This document shows positions 34,704 through 44,100 of a stretch of 64,000 bases of DNA, in pieces. Position 1 is the stretch's first letter. The number at the start of each line of letters is the position of its first letter. The DNA comes from Thauera carbonicopians. Its GTDB lineage: Bacteria; Pseudomonadota; Gammaproteobacteria; Burkholderiales; Rhodocyclaceae. Below the pieces are notes generated by a model, which saw nothing but the letters and a program-made list of their open reading frames with translations, searched no databases and was not told the DNA's origin. The stretch is taken from NCBI RefSeq assembly GCF_025699485.1, contig NZ_JANUXN010000010.1, forward strand, positions 82,046 to 146,045, read 5' to 3'. Made by a program: the position numbers and the translations under genes.

Positions 34704-37700
34704 TGTACTTTTCGAGCGGCGAGCGAGAAGGGGCTGCGGCCACCTACACAAGGTTGCTCGATTTCGCCCGCCGCGCTGATTCCTCAGGCTGGACCCGCGT
34801 GTGGTTACCCGAACGACATTTTACCGACTTCGGCGCCGTTCATCCCAATCCCGCGGTGCTTGGTGCGGCGGTAGCGACACAGACTCAGAGGTTACGCATC
34901 GCCGCTGGAAGCGTCGTTGCACCGCTACACGACCCACTTCGCATTGCCGAAGAATGGGCGATCGTCGATAACCTGAGCAAAGGCCGCGTGGACTTGTCGC
35001 TAGCGGCTGGCTGGCGCGCCGAAGACTTCGTACTCGCGCCCGCATCCTACGCGGAACGAGCAAGTGTGCTCGCCAAGAGCGCGGACGAAATTCGCCGGCT
35101 CTGGCGCGGCGAGTCGCTAGCGCGCCCAGATGGCAAGGGCGCTACTCGCTGCGTGCGGACGCGCCCGAGACCCTACCAGCCAGACCTTCCGCTATGGGTC
35201 ACCGCCGCACGTAGTGGAACCAGTTTCGAGATGGCCGGTAGCTTGGGCGCTAGCCTTCTGACATATCTTGTTGATCTGGGCTTCGACGGCCTCACGAAGC
35301 GCATAGCCGACTACCGCAGTGCGCGACAGCTTGCAGGGTTCACCGGGCCCGGATGGGTGACCGTGATGTTGCACAGCTTTGTCGGTGCCAGAAGCGGCGA
35401 CGTACGAACTGCGATCGCACCTTCCTACATTGACTACTTGGTTGCCAACCGCGAGTTGCTAGGGGCGTCCGGAACGCTGACTGCCGGAGATGCGGCAGAC
35501 CTTGCACAGGCTCAGTTCGAGCGAGTGTTCGAACGGCTCTCGCTCATCGGTGGGAGATCAGCGTGCGTCCAGGTAGTTAACCGGTTGCGCGAACTGGGGG
35601 TGGACGAGATCGCCTGTCTTGTGGACTTCCCGGCTGATTTGAGTCTAGTTGATGACGCATTGCCAAGGCTCTTTGAGCTCGCGGACGATTGCGCGGGGCC
35701 GAATGTTGTCTGGAGCAGGATCGAGCCGCCACCATTAGTTCGCGTCGATGGGGATGCCTTCTACACCTACATTGAGCAACGAGGCGCTGTGTATGGGCCT
35801 GTGTTTCGATGGTTGCAAAGCGCCGAAGCAAACGAGCGTAAGGCTCGCTGCGAACTCGTTGTTCCGGCGGATATGCCTGCGAGCGCAGAACGAGCCTTGC
35901 TGATCGACGCGGCAGTATCCTGTGCCCATGCGATCGGAATGACTCCAGGTTTGCGAGCGAGTGCGCACCCGCTAGGTCTTCCCGTGGGTATCGACTCCCT
36001 GCGCGCGCTTTCGCCAGTGCAGCAAGGCGCGCGGCTGTACGTCGAGATTGAGCTGGTAGAACTCACCGAGAGCAATGCGCGATTCGACGTCGATGTGCGC
36101 GATAGTGGCAAAGCGTTGGTTCTCGAGTTGCGGGGATTGCGCATGAGCAGACCGCCGCCGCTTGTCCATAGCGCTGCCAACACCATGCCGATGGGCTTGC
36201 TTCGAAGCCCCGCCTGGCAGACGACGAGTCCTCAGCCTTCTTTGAGTGCTGCCTCGAGTACAAGGACCGGTGAAGTGTTGGGTTTTGACGGCGACTTTGC
36301 ACGCGCCCTTGCCCATGAACGCGACCCAAAGACGACTACATGGCTTTGGTGCACTCCCGACGCGGCATCGGCAGACAGAGAGTCGCTCGAGGCCGACATT
36401 CAGACCTGGGTCCCGCGGATGGTTGCCGATGTCGCCCGCTGGCGCGCCACCACCGGGACGGGGCCGATGGTGGTGCTACTGCGTGGTTCTCGCCGAGTCG
36501 ATCGCACTGATGCCTTGCCAAGTCCTTTATCGTCCGCGCTTTGGGCTGCAGCCTGTTCGCTGTTGGCAGTGTCGGGACAGGGGTCAGCCCTCTGGGTGCT
36601 TGATGTCGAGACCAAGGCGTTGGCCGCGGATGCCGCTGCTTGTGCACAGATCCTTGCCGATTCGGAAGGTGGTGGGGCCTTGGCTTGGCGAAACGGACTA
36701 TGGTTGCGACCCACTCTCGAGCCGATGTCGGTGGAACCAAAGGCGCAAGCAAGAAGCTCGCGCGCGCTCATCACTGGTGGCAGCGGCGGTCTGGCCCGCC
36801 CTCTCGCCGCCTGGCTTGCCGCAGAGGGAGTGCGAGACCTGCGTTTAGTGTCGCGTCATCCCGAACGCGCTGCATGGTGGGCTGACGCACTGGCGAGTCT
36901 GCCTGGCTCCCCTCGTATCGAACGCGTTGCAGCCGACCTCGCTGAAGCGGAGGACACTAGGCACGCGCTACAAGGCGATGAACCGTGGGATGCAGTGTTT
37001 CATCTCGCGGGCGATGTAGTCGACCCGCGCGGCGACAAGGGTGATGCCGACGCCGTGGCGCGCTGCCTGCGACCCAAACTAAGTGCGCTGCGCCGCATGC
37101 GTGCTGCGTGGGGCGATGCGCCACCTAGCCGACTCGTGGTGTTCGCAAGCATCGCTGGGCTCGCAGGCTCGGCCGGCCAGGTCGCCTACGCTGCGGCCAA
37201 TGCGGCCATGGCTGCCAGCGCCACGATTGACGTCGCAGCGAACGGCACGGCGGTCACGGTTATCTGGTGGGGGCCATGGGCCGACGTGGGAATGGCCGCG
37301 CTTCCGGAGCTTGTACCGTTGCTGGCAGCAAAGGGTGTCGCGCCGATTCCACCGTGGGAGGCACTAGCCGCGATGCGGCTCGCGCTTGATTCCAGGCTCA
37401 ACGAGGTGGTCATCGCGCGCGAGTCGTTGGTGACATCGGCTGCGCGGTCGACATCACACGTCGGCATGATGGAATGGGATGGCCAGCTCGACGCGGCTAG
37501 CCTGCACGCATTGCTGCGCGACAAGGTGCTGCAGCTGCTTGCCCGCATTTTGGAAGTCGACCCTGGCAGCATCGACCCCCAAAGGAATCTCTACGAACTC
37601 GGCTTCGATTCGCTTATGGCAATCGAGCTAAAGGGTGAAGTACGTACGCTGCACGGCATCGATTTGAACCTCGCCACGATGCTCGACGCCAGCAGCTTGA

Positions 37701-37771
37701 ACGACATCGTCGATGCGATAGTGCCAGTGCTCGCCGGCAAGGAGACCGAGCCGGGCACACTTAGGCTCTGA
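34688..37771 (+). CDS. PKS part 2: luciferase-like monooxygenase, C-terminal half of dehydratase, ketoreductase, ACP
   Basis: 1027 residues. Residues 1 to about 340 are a flavin-dependent luciferase-like monooxygenase of the MupA/Atu3671 (secondary-metabolite LLM) type: MRFSLMYFSSGEREG, TRVWLPERHF, GRVDLSLAAGW. About 355-510 is the second hot-dog of a PKS dehydratase (FYTYIEQRGAVYGPVFRWL; Asp407 in LLIDAAVS, where DxxxQ/H is usual but DxxxS is found). The ketoreductase follows (GGSGGLA near 697, Ser in FASIAG, Tyr834 in YAAAN), then an ACP with Ser975 in GFDSLMA. The chosen ATG overlaps the previous gene by 16 bases. One extra G in the upstream six-G run, or a -1 frameshift there, would fuse both parts in frame. 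Confidence 0.87.
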   Translation: MRFSLMYFSSGEREGAAATYTRLLDFARRADSSGWTRVWLPERHFTDFGAVHPNPAVLGAAVATQTQRLRIAAGSVVAPLHDPLRIAEEWAIVDNLSKGRVDLSLAAGWRAEDFVLAPASYAERASVLAKSADEIRRLWRGESLARPDGKGATRCVRTRPRPYQPDLPLWVTAARSGTSFEMAGSLGASLLTYLVDLGFDGLTKRIADYRSARQLAGFTGPGWVTVMLHSFVGARSGDVRTAIAPSYIDYLVANRELLGASGTLTAGDAADLAQAQFERVFERLSLIGGRSACVQVVNRLRELGVDEIACLVDFPADLSLVDDALPRLFELADDCAGPNVVWSRIEPPPLVRVDGDAFYTYIEQRGAVYGPVFRWLQSAEANERKARCELVVPADMPASAERALLIDAAVSCAHAIGMTPGLRASAHPLGLPVGIDSLRALSPVQQGARLYVEIELVELTESNARFDVDVRDSGKALVLELRGLRMSRPPPLVHSAANTMPMGLLRSPAWQTTSPQPSLSAASSTRTGEVLGFDGDFARALAHERDPKTTTWLWCTPDAASADRESLEADIQTWVPRMVADVARWRATTGTGPMVVLLRGSRRVDRTDALPSPLSSALWAAACSLLAVSGQGSALWVLDVETKALAADAAACAQILADSEGGGALAWRNGLWLRPTLEPMSVEPKAQARSSRALITGGSGGLARPLAAWLAAEGVRDLRLVSRHPERAAWWADALASLPGSPRIERVAADLAEAEDTRHALQGDEPWDAVFHLAGDVVDPRGDKGDADAVARCLRPKLSALRRMRAAWGDAPPSRLVVFASIAGLAGSAGQVAYAAANAAMAASATIDVAANGTAVTVIWWGPWADVGMAALPELVPLLAAKGVAPIPPWEALAAMRLALDSRLNEVVIARESLVTSAARSTSHVGMMEWDGQLDAASLHALLRDKVLQLLARILEVDPGSIDPQRNLYELGFDSLMAIELKGEVRTLHGIDLNLATMLDASSLNDIVDAIVPVLAGKETEPGTLRL

Positions 37772-37780
37772 GCAGATATC

Positions 37781-40700
37781 ATGGACTTCGCGCAGACCAA
37801 ACAGGAACTCGCGCGTCACGGCATAGGCCTGACAATTGAAGACGGCGAGTTGGTACTGCGCGGCCGCATCGCCGAACTGCCGCCCTCTCTCCTGAACGCG
37901 CTGCGCGAGGCCAAGCCAAGGTTGCTGGCCTCCGCCAATGCTGACGGAGCACCGCCATGGCAGGCAGCTTCAAACGGCCAAGCACGTCTCGCCTACCTTG
38001 ATCTACTTCAGCCGCAAAGTGCGGCATATATTGTCGCAGCAGCCCTCGTTCTGCGTGGCGAGGTCGAACTCGAACCGCTTCGCCGAGCCTGGCAAACCGT
38101 GATCGAACGCCGTGCGATGCTGCGCGCCGTACTTGCTTGGAACGACGGTCAGCCTGGGGTGCGCTTTGTCAGCGAGGCAATGCCACTGGCCGAGCCGCTC
38201 GATCTGCGCAGAATCACGCCGACTGAAGCCATAAACCGCTTGGCGGCAGTACGTCAAGATATCGCCACTCGCGGCTTCGATCTCGAGGCTGCACCACCCT
38301 GGCGCGCGCTGCTTGTGCTGCGGAGCGAGGAGACCCTCGAGCTCATGCTAGCAGCCCACCACTTCATCGCTGACGGTTGGTCGATCGCACATGCGTTGCG
38401 CGAACTGGCGCGACTATATCGGCTTGAGTGCGAGAACGCAGGAGCCGCTGCTGCCGCAAAGCTTGCCCCGGCTCGACCCTACTCCGACTTTGCCGCCTGG
38501 CAGCGCGACGCTGTCTCGAGCTCAACCGGAATGGCGGCCTTGAGCGAATGGGGCGATCAGCTGCGAGGGCTCCATGGCGCACTGCGTTTACGTGGCGCGC
38601 GACCATATCCGCCCAACCGAACCGACCGAGGCGCGCGTATTGCATTCAGCCTTGAGGCCAAGCAAACGGCGCGCCTGCGCGCCTTTGCTGCGTCCCGAAG
38701 AGTCACTGTGGCGCTTCTCTTGGCGGCCGTGCACGGAGTGCTACTTGCGCGGCAATCTGGCGCGACTCGCTTTGCGCTGGGCATAGCAGTATCGCAGCGA
38801 CCCGATCCGCTTGATACTGAAGCATTTGGTTTCTATGTGAACTGGCTGCCCGTCGTGGTGGACCTGACCGGCATCGCCAGCTTCACCGAATTCTTGCCAA
38901 GGTTTGCTGCACTTCGGCGAGAAGCGCTAGCGGCGCAGGACATTCCCTTCGATGCGATCGTGCGTGCTAGCGGAGCCCCTACTCGTCTAGACCACCATCC
39001 GATCTTTCAGCATATGGTCGTCTCGCACGTGCCGGCACGCCGGGTTGACTTCGGGCCGGCGGCGCATGCGAGTATCAGTCCCCTCGATACCCGCACAAGC
39101 AAGCTTGACCTAACACTGTTCGTTACTGACTGCCGCGAGGCGCTCCCGATCGCCGGCGAAGGCGAGATCTACCTCGAGTTCGAGTACAGCCTAGACGTCT
39201 TTGATGCTTCGGTGATCGAGGCGTTGACCGGCGAATGGCGCAAAACGCTTACGCGACTGCTCGACGATCCCGACGCACCGCTTTTCGAGCAAAGCCGTGT
39301 TGAATCTCGGGCACACCAGCCGCCGCAAGACATCTGCCGAATGCTCGACGTGAGCGCTCGTCGTCACGCCACGGCAACGGCTATTGTTGCGCGTACCCGA
39401 GAAGTAACCTATGCCGCCCTATGGCGCGGTGCCCAAGCGTGCGCGGAGATGCTGGCGCGCGAGGGCGTGACGAGTGGCTCGCGCGTGGCCCTGCTGTGCC
39501 GCCGCGTGCCGGAACTGCTCTCAGCCTACATCGGCATCTTGCGTATCGGCGCTGTCGTGGTCCCGCTCGACATTGGGCTTCCGAAGCTGCGCATCCGCGA
39601 GCAGCTTGAGGATTCCGAGCCTGCGCTAGTACTTGGTCGCGGCGACGATCTCGCCGCGTTGTGCCCCGAGTGTGAGTTCCAGCGCCAGCCCTGGCCAGAA
39701 TTGCAGGACGGGGAGGCGATGCCTCCCACCGTAGCCGCGCAGGCCACAACGGACGGTGCCTATCTGCTCTACACATCAGGATCTAGCGGCCGACCCAAAG
39801 GCATTCTCGGCTCGCGACGCGCGCTCGGCAATTTTGTTGCCTGGCTCAATCAGGAGTTGGTGGCAGGACCCGGTCAGCGCGTGCTGGCGCGCGCGCCATT
39901 TGGCTTCGACGCCTCCCTGCGCGAGACCGTCGCGCCGCTGGCCGCCGGCGCCACTATCGTGCTTTCGGACGACGAGGAGGCATCGGACCCCGAGGCGCTG
40001 CTCGCACTTATGCACGATTTTGGGGTTACAACGCTGCACGCCACGCCAAGCGTTCACGCCCTCTTTCTCGAAGCGCTCGCGTGTGCGCCCGCGCCGGCTA
40101 CGTTGCACACGGTGATGTGTGGAGGCGAGTCGCTCAAGCCAACGCTCGCGCGCCTGCACTGCGAACGGCTACCCCATGTCGCCCTATACAACGTATACGG
40201 GCCGACCGAGTGCACCGTTGATGTGAGCGCAATACGCGTGGATGAGTGGCTTCGCGAACGCGACTCTGCGGGGCTCACCACGGACGCGCTACCTATAGGC
40301 CAGCCGATTTCTGGTGCAGTTGTCTATGTTGCCGATGAGCGAGGAGTACCTGTGTCCGACGGCGCACAGGGCGAGATCGTAATCGGGGGCTGCGCGCTTT
40401 CCCTCGGCTACTGGCGGGAAGGTCGCGCCACCGGATTTCCCGTCGCCTCGGACGGACCGTACAGGGGCACTTTCCTGTATCGCACGGGTGACCAAGGTCG
40501 GCGCGATCCGGACGGGTTGCTCTGGTGTGATGGTCGCGCTGACCGGCAGCTCAAGATCCTTGGTGCACGGGTCGAGCCCGCAGAACTGGAGCGAGTGCTT
40601 TGCGCTCAGGCAGGCGTGGCAGACGCGGCCGTCATCGCGAGTACGCAACCCTCAGGTATTCCACGCATGTTGGCATTCGTCGCCGTTGCTGATGCAGCAG

Positions 40701-41173
40701 CGTTCGACGAGTCGGCTTTGCGCGAGTCCATCGCTGCCACGCTGCCACGCTACCTCTGGCCAGCAGGCCTTTTTCGGGTCTCGTCGTTTCCGCGCTTGCC
40801 CAACGGCAAGCGCGACGATTCAGCGCTCCTGAGGCTGGCGACTATCCCTGCGGAAGAGTGCTCGGCGCCAGCCGCGTCACTGACTTCCGCCGAACAAGAG
40901 GTTGCGGCGCTGATGGGCGAGTTGCTTGGCCGGACTATCGATGATGCGGCGACCAACTTCTTTCACGCGGGGGGGCACTCGCTCGATGCAGCCCGGCTGC
41001 TGGCGCGTCTGCGGCAGCGCCTTGGGGTGACTCTGCGCCTGCGCGAGCTTGTCTCCGATGCCAGCGTCACCGGGATCGCCGCCCGGGTCGAAGAGCAGCG
41101 CCGACGACTCGAGCCTGAGCCTTCAGTGCCGCCGCTGGTTCCCAGTCGACGCCCCCGCGCCTCGCATGACTGA
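37781..41173 (+). CDS. NRPS 1: docking domain, condensation, adenylation, PCP
   Basis: 1130 residues, one module. The N-terminal 55 residues (MDFAQTKQELARHGIGLTIEDG) form a TubC-type docking domain, expected where a peptide synthetase accepts from a separate upstream carrier protein, here the PKS ACP. The condensation domain is intact (HHFIADG, His193-His194). The adenylation domain has YTSGSSGRPKG, the A5 motif NVYGPTE and the A10 lysine in LPNGKRD. By hand alignment its binding-pocket residues read D-A-R-H-M-G-V-V-D-K, with the VVD-K tail seen in glutamate/glutamine-activating domains. The PCP has Ser1067 in GGHSLDAA. The stop overlaps the next start (ATGACTGA). Confidence 0.9.
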   Translation: MDFAQTKQELARHGIGLTIEDGELVLRGRIAELPPSLLNALREAKPRLLASANADGAPPWQAASNGQARLAYLDLLQPQSAAYIVAAALVLRGEVELEPLRRAWQTVIERRAMLRAVLAWNDGQPGVRFVSEAMPLAEPLDLRRITPTEAINRLAAVRQDIATRGFDLEAAPPWRALLVLRSEETLELMLAAHHFIADGWSIAHALRELARLYRLECENAGAAAAAKLAPARPYSDFAAWQRDAVSSSTGMAALSEWGDQLRGLHGALRLRGARPYPPNRTDRGARIAFSLEAKQTARLRAFAASRRVTVALLLAAVHGVLLARQSGATRFALGIAVSQRPDPLDTEAFGFYVNWLPVVVDLTGIASFTEFLPRFAALRREALAAQDIPFDAIVRASGAPTRLDHHPIFQHMVVSHVPARRVDFGPAAHASISPLDTRTSKLDLTLFVTDCREALPIAGEGEIYLEFEYSLDVFDASVIEALTGEWRKTLTRLLDDPDAPLFEQSRVESRAHQPPQDICRMLDVSARRHATATAIVARTREVTYAALWRGAQACAEMLAREGVTSGSRVALLCRRVPELLSAYIGILRIGAVVVPLDIGLPKLRIREQLEDSEPALVLGRGDDLAALCPECEFQRQPWPELQDGEAMPPTVAAQATTDGAYLLYTSGSSGRPKGILGSRRALGNFVAWLNQELVAGPGQRVLARAPFGFDASLRETVAPLAAGATIVLSDDEEASDPEALLALMHDFGVTTLHATPSVHALFLEALACAPAPATLHTVMCGGESLKPTLARLHCERLPHVALYNVYGPTECTVDVSAIRVDEWLRERDSAGLTTDALPIGQPISGAVVYVADERGVPVSDGAQGEIVIGGCALSLGYWREGRATGFPVASDGPYRGTFLYRTGDQGRRDPDGLLWCDGRADRQLKILGARVEPAELERVLCAQAGVADAAVIASTQPSGIPRMLAFVAVADAAAFDESALRESIAATLPRYLWPAGLFRVSSFPRLPNGKRDDSALLRLATIPAEECSAPAASLTSAEQEVAALMGELLGRTIDDAATNFFHAGGHSLDAARLLARLRQRLGVTLRLRELVSDASVTGIAARVEEQRRRLEPEPSVPPLVPSRRPRASHD

Positions 41174-44100
41174 AGCCGATCTCACCCAGGTGGGCACAGA
41201 ACCCCTCGGCGAAGACGGGAGCTACCGCTTCGCGCTGTCGCGCGAGCAGGCCCGGCTGTGGTTCTTGGCCGAGCAAGAGCCAGGCGCCATCTGTTACCAC
41301 ATGGCTTACGCACTGGAGTTCCACGGCGCACTCGATGTTCTGCGCGTACGCGAGGCATTTGATGCGCTGGCGCGGCGCCATGAATTGCTGCGTGCGCATG
41401 TTGTCGTCGAGGGAGGTACTCCTCGTTGGGTGGTCAGACCCGCGCCCTTCCACGCTCTGGAACTGATTGCTCTCGATGCGCTCGCTGACCAGGAGAGAAG
41501 CATAGACGAGGGGGCGACTCTGCGCGCAGCCGAGGACCTAGGGTGCGAGTTCGTCGCCCACCCGTTCGATCTTGCCGCGGCGGCGCCGCTATGGCGACTG
41601 CGCCTAATTCGTATAGCAAACGGCAGGCACCGTCTCGTTATGGTGATGCATCACCTAATTGGCGACGGCTGGTCCCACTCTGTGCTGGTTCGGGACTGGT
41701 GCGCGGCCTACACCGGCCGGCCCGATGCGCTAGCACGACTTCGAGTGCAGTTTGCGGAACATGTACTCGCACAGCAGCAAGCACTCGAACGCGATGGCGC
41801 ACGCGACCGACTTATCGCTTGGTCGGCCGGACTGGAACAGTACCCGCCTCTTCGCCTGCCGCACGATCCAACGCCGCGATCGAGACGAGGCTTGCCCGAA
41901 GGTGCTCGGCTTCGCTTTTCAACCACGGAGGAAACTAGGAATCGCATGCGCGCGATGCTCGAACGCGGCCCGCACTTGCTCTCTGCTCTCCTGCTCGCCC
42001 CCTTCGAAGCATTGCTCGCGCGCTATGCCGGCCAGAACCGCTATACGCTTGCCCTAGCTATTGCAAACCGGGGTCACGAGGAACTGGACGGTGTGGTCGG
42101 CTTCTTCGTCAACACCTTGGCGCTGCCTGCCGAACTAGCCGATGAACCCGACTTCGAAACCCTTGTTGGCCGAGTAGGAGCAAGCCTAGTTTCCGCCCAC
42201 GCCTACGCCGATCTACCGCTAGATGAGGTACTTGCCCGACTACGCGAGAGCGCTGATGTCACCTGGCGCGAGCCCACGCCTCTGCGCGCTCTATTTGTTT
42301 TGCAGAACTCTCCGCCCGCGCGCTTCGATTTGCCGGGGCTTGAGGTCGAGGTCGGGCGACTCCCAACCGCCACATCGAAGTTCCCCCTGACACTCTTCGC
42401 AATACCTAGCGACGGTCAGCCAATGCAGGCCGAGTTTGAGGTCGAGTATGACCCGCGATGGATCTCTCCCGCGAGCGCTGTTGTACTGCGTGACGCTTAC
42501 CTTGAACTGCTCGATCTCTGCTGCCGCACGCCGGCGGCGTCGGCGCTGCGGGCGCCTTTGCGCGCCCATCCCAGCCGGCTGCGAGGCGCCGTCCAGCCGG
42601 CGCGCTACGCCCAAACAGTAATTGATCGCATCGCCGTTCGCGCCGCCCAGCTACCCGATGCGATGGCGCTGCGCTGGAACGGCGGCGAGCTGACTTACGC
42701 TGCGCTGGCGGGAGCAGTCGAGGACTATGCCGACGTTCTCGACGCCGCAGGGGTTGGGCACGGCGACCAAGTTGCGCTCGCCCTGCGTCGTGGCCCGCAA
42801 ACGATCGTCGCCATGCTCGCGCTGTTAGCTGTTGGAGCGGCTTACGTCCCGCTCGAACCCGAGTGGCCCGTTGCGCGGCTGCACGTCCTGCTTGCCAACT
42901 TGGCGCCACGGGGACTGATCGATGACGGTGCGATCCCTGATTCGACGGTTGCGCGCCTGCCGGTACCCAGGGTCAAGCACACGCCGAGATCACCCCTTGG
43001 CTCTGCGGATCGCCTCTTGGATCGTTTGCGAAGCGCCGGCCCTCAGCCAGCGGACGCTTGCTATGCCATCCATACGTCCGGCAGTAGCGGAGTGCCTAAG
43101 GCGGTTTTGGTCGAGCACGCGGGACTCGCTAACGTCTGCGACTGGATTGTCGAAACCCTGGCCCTCACTGCTGGTGATCATGGCCTGCTGAAGACGCCAC
43201 TCACATTCGATGCCGCGGCGCGCGAGCTGTACCCACCGCTGCTGGCCGGTGCGACTTTGGTGCTCGCTGATCCAGACAGTCACCGCGACATGGCTTTGCT
43301 GGGCGAGCAGCTTGCACGCCATCAGATTTCAGCGCTGCACTGCGTGCCTTCGCAGCTCGCCGCATTGTTGGAGCAGCCTCTGGCCCTGCCGGCCCTTCGA
43401 GGCGTCATGTGTGGAGGGGAGCGCCTCCCCGCAGCACTCGCTGCGCGTTGGCTGGCGCGGACCGGTGGTACTGGCGGTCTCTGGAACGTCTACGGCCCGA
43501 CTGAGGCCACCGTCGATGTGAGCGCACATCGCGTGTCGCTTGAGGACTTGGCGGACCCAGGCTCGAGTGTGACGATCGGCGAGCCGCTGCCAAATATTGA
43601 TCTACGTGTGGTGGACGGTGATGGCCAACCCGTATTTCGCGGTGCCATCGGCGAGCTTGAAATTGCAGGAATAGGTGTTGCCCGCGGGTACCTAGGTGCG
43701 CCGGATGACCGCCGCTTCAGCAGCGATCCCACTGCTCCTGGTGCGCTACGTCGCTACCGCACTGGAGACTTGGTCCGCCTTCTCCACAACGGCAAGATCG
43801 CGTTCCTCGGCCGCACCGACGGCCAGGGCAAGCGGCTGGGCGTGCGCATCGAGGCTACAGGCTTGGAAGCGCTGCTGCTGCGTCAACCGGGAATCGGTGC
43901 CGCGCATGTTAGGTGGCTGGCCGCCGAGGTGTCTGACGGAGCGGAAGTGAGAGCTTCGCGGCTGGTCGCCTTTGTCGCACCCACCCGTGCCGGAACGGAG
44001 TCTGCAGCAGAAACGGTTGATCGCCGCGCTCGCTGGCGCGAAGTGTTCGAGACCTCGTACAAAGGCATGGGCGCTAACGTCGACCCGCTGGTCAACGCGC

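Noticed and set aside
41049..41165. Longer start for NRPS 2
   Set aside because: The extension lies within the NRPS 1 PCP region in another frame; the ATGACTGA overlap at 41166 fits the coupling pattern of the operon.
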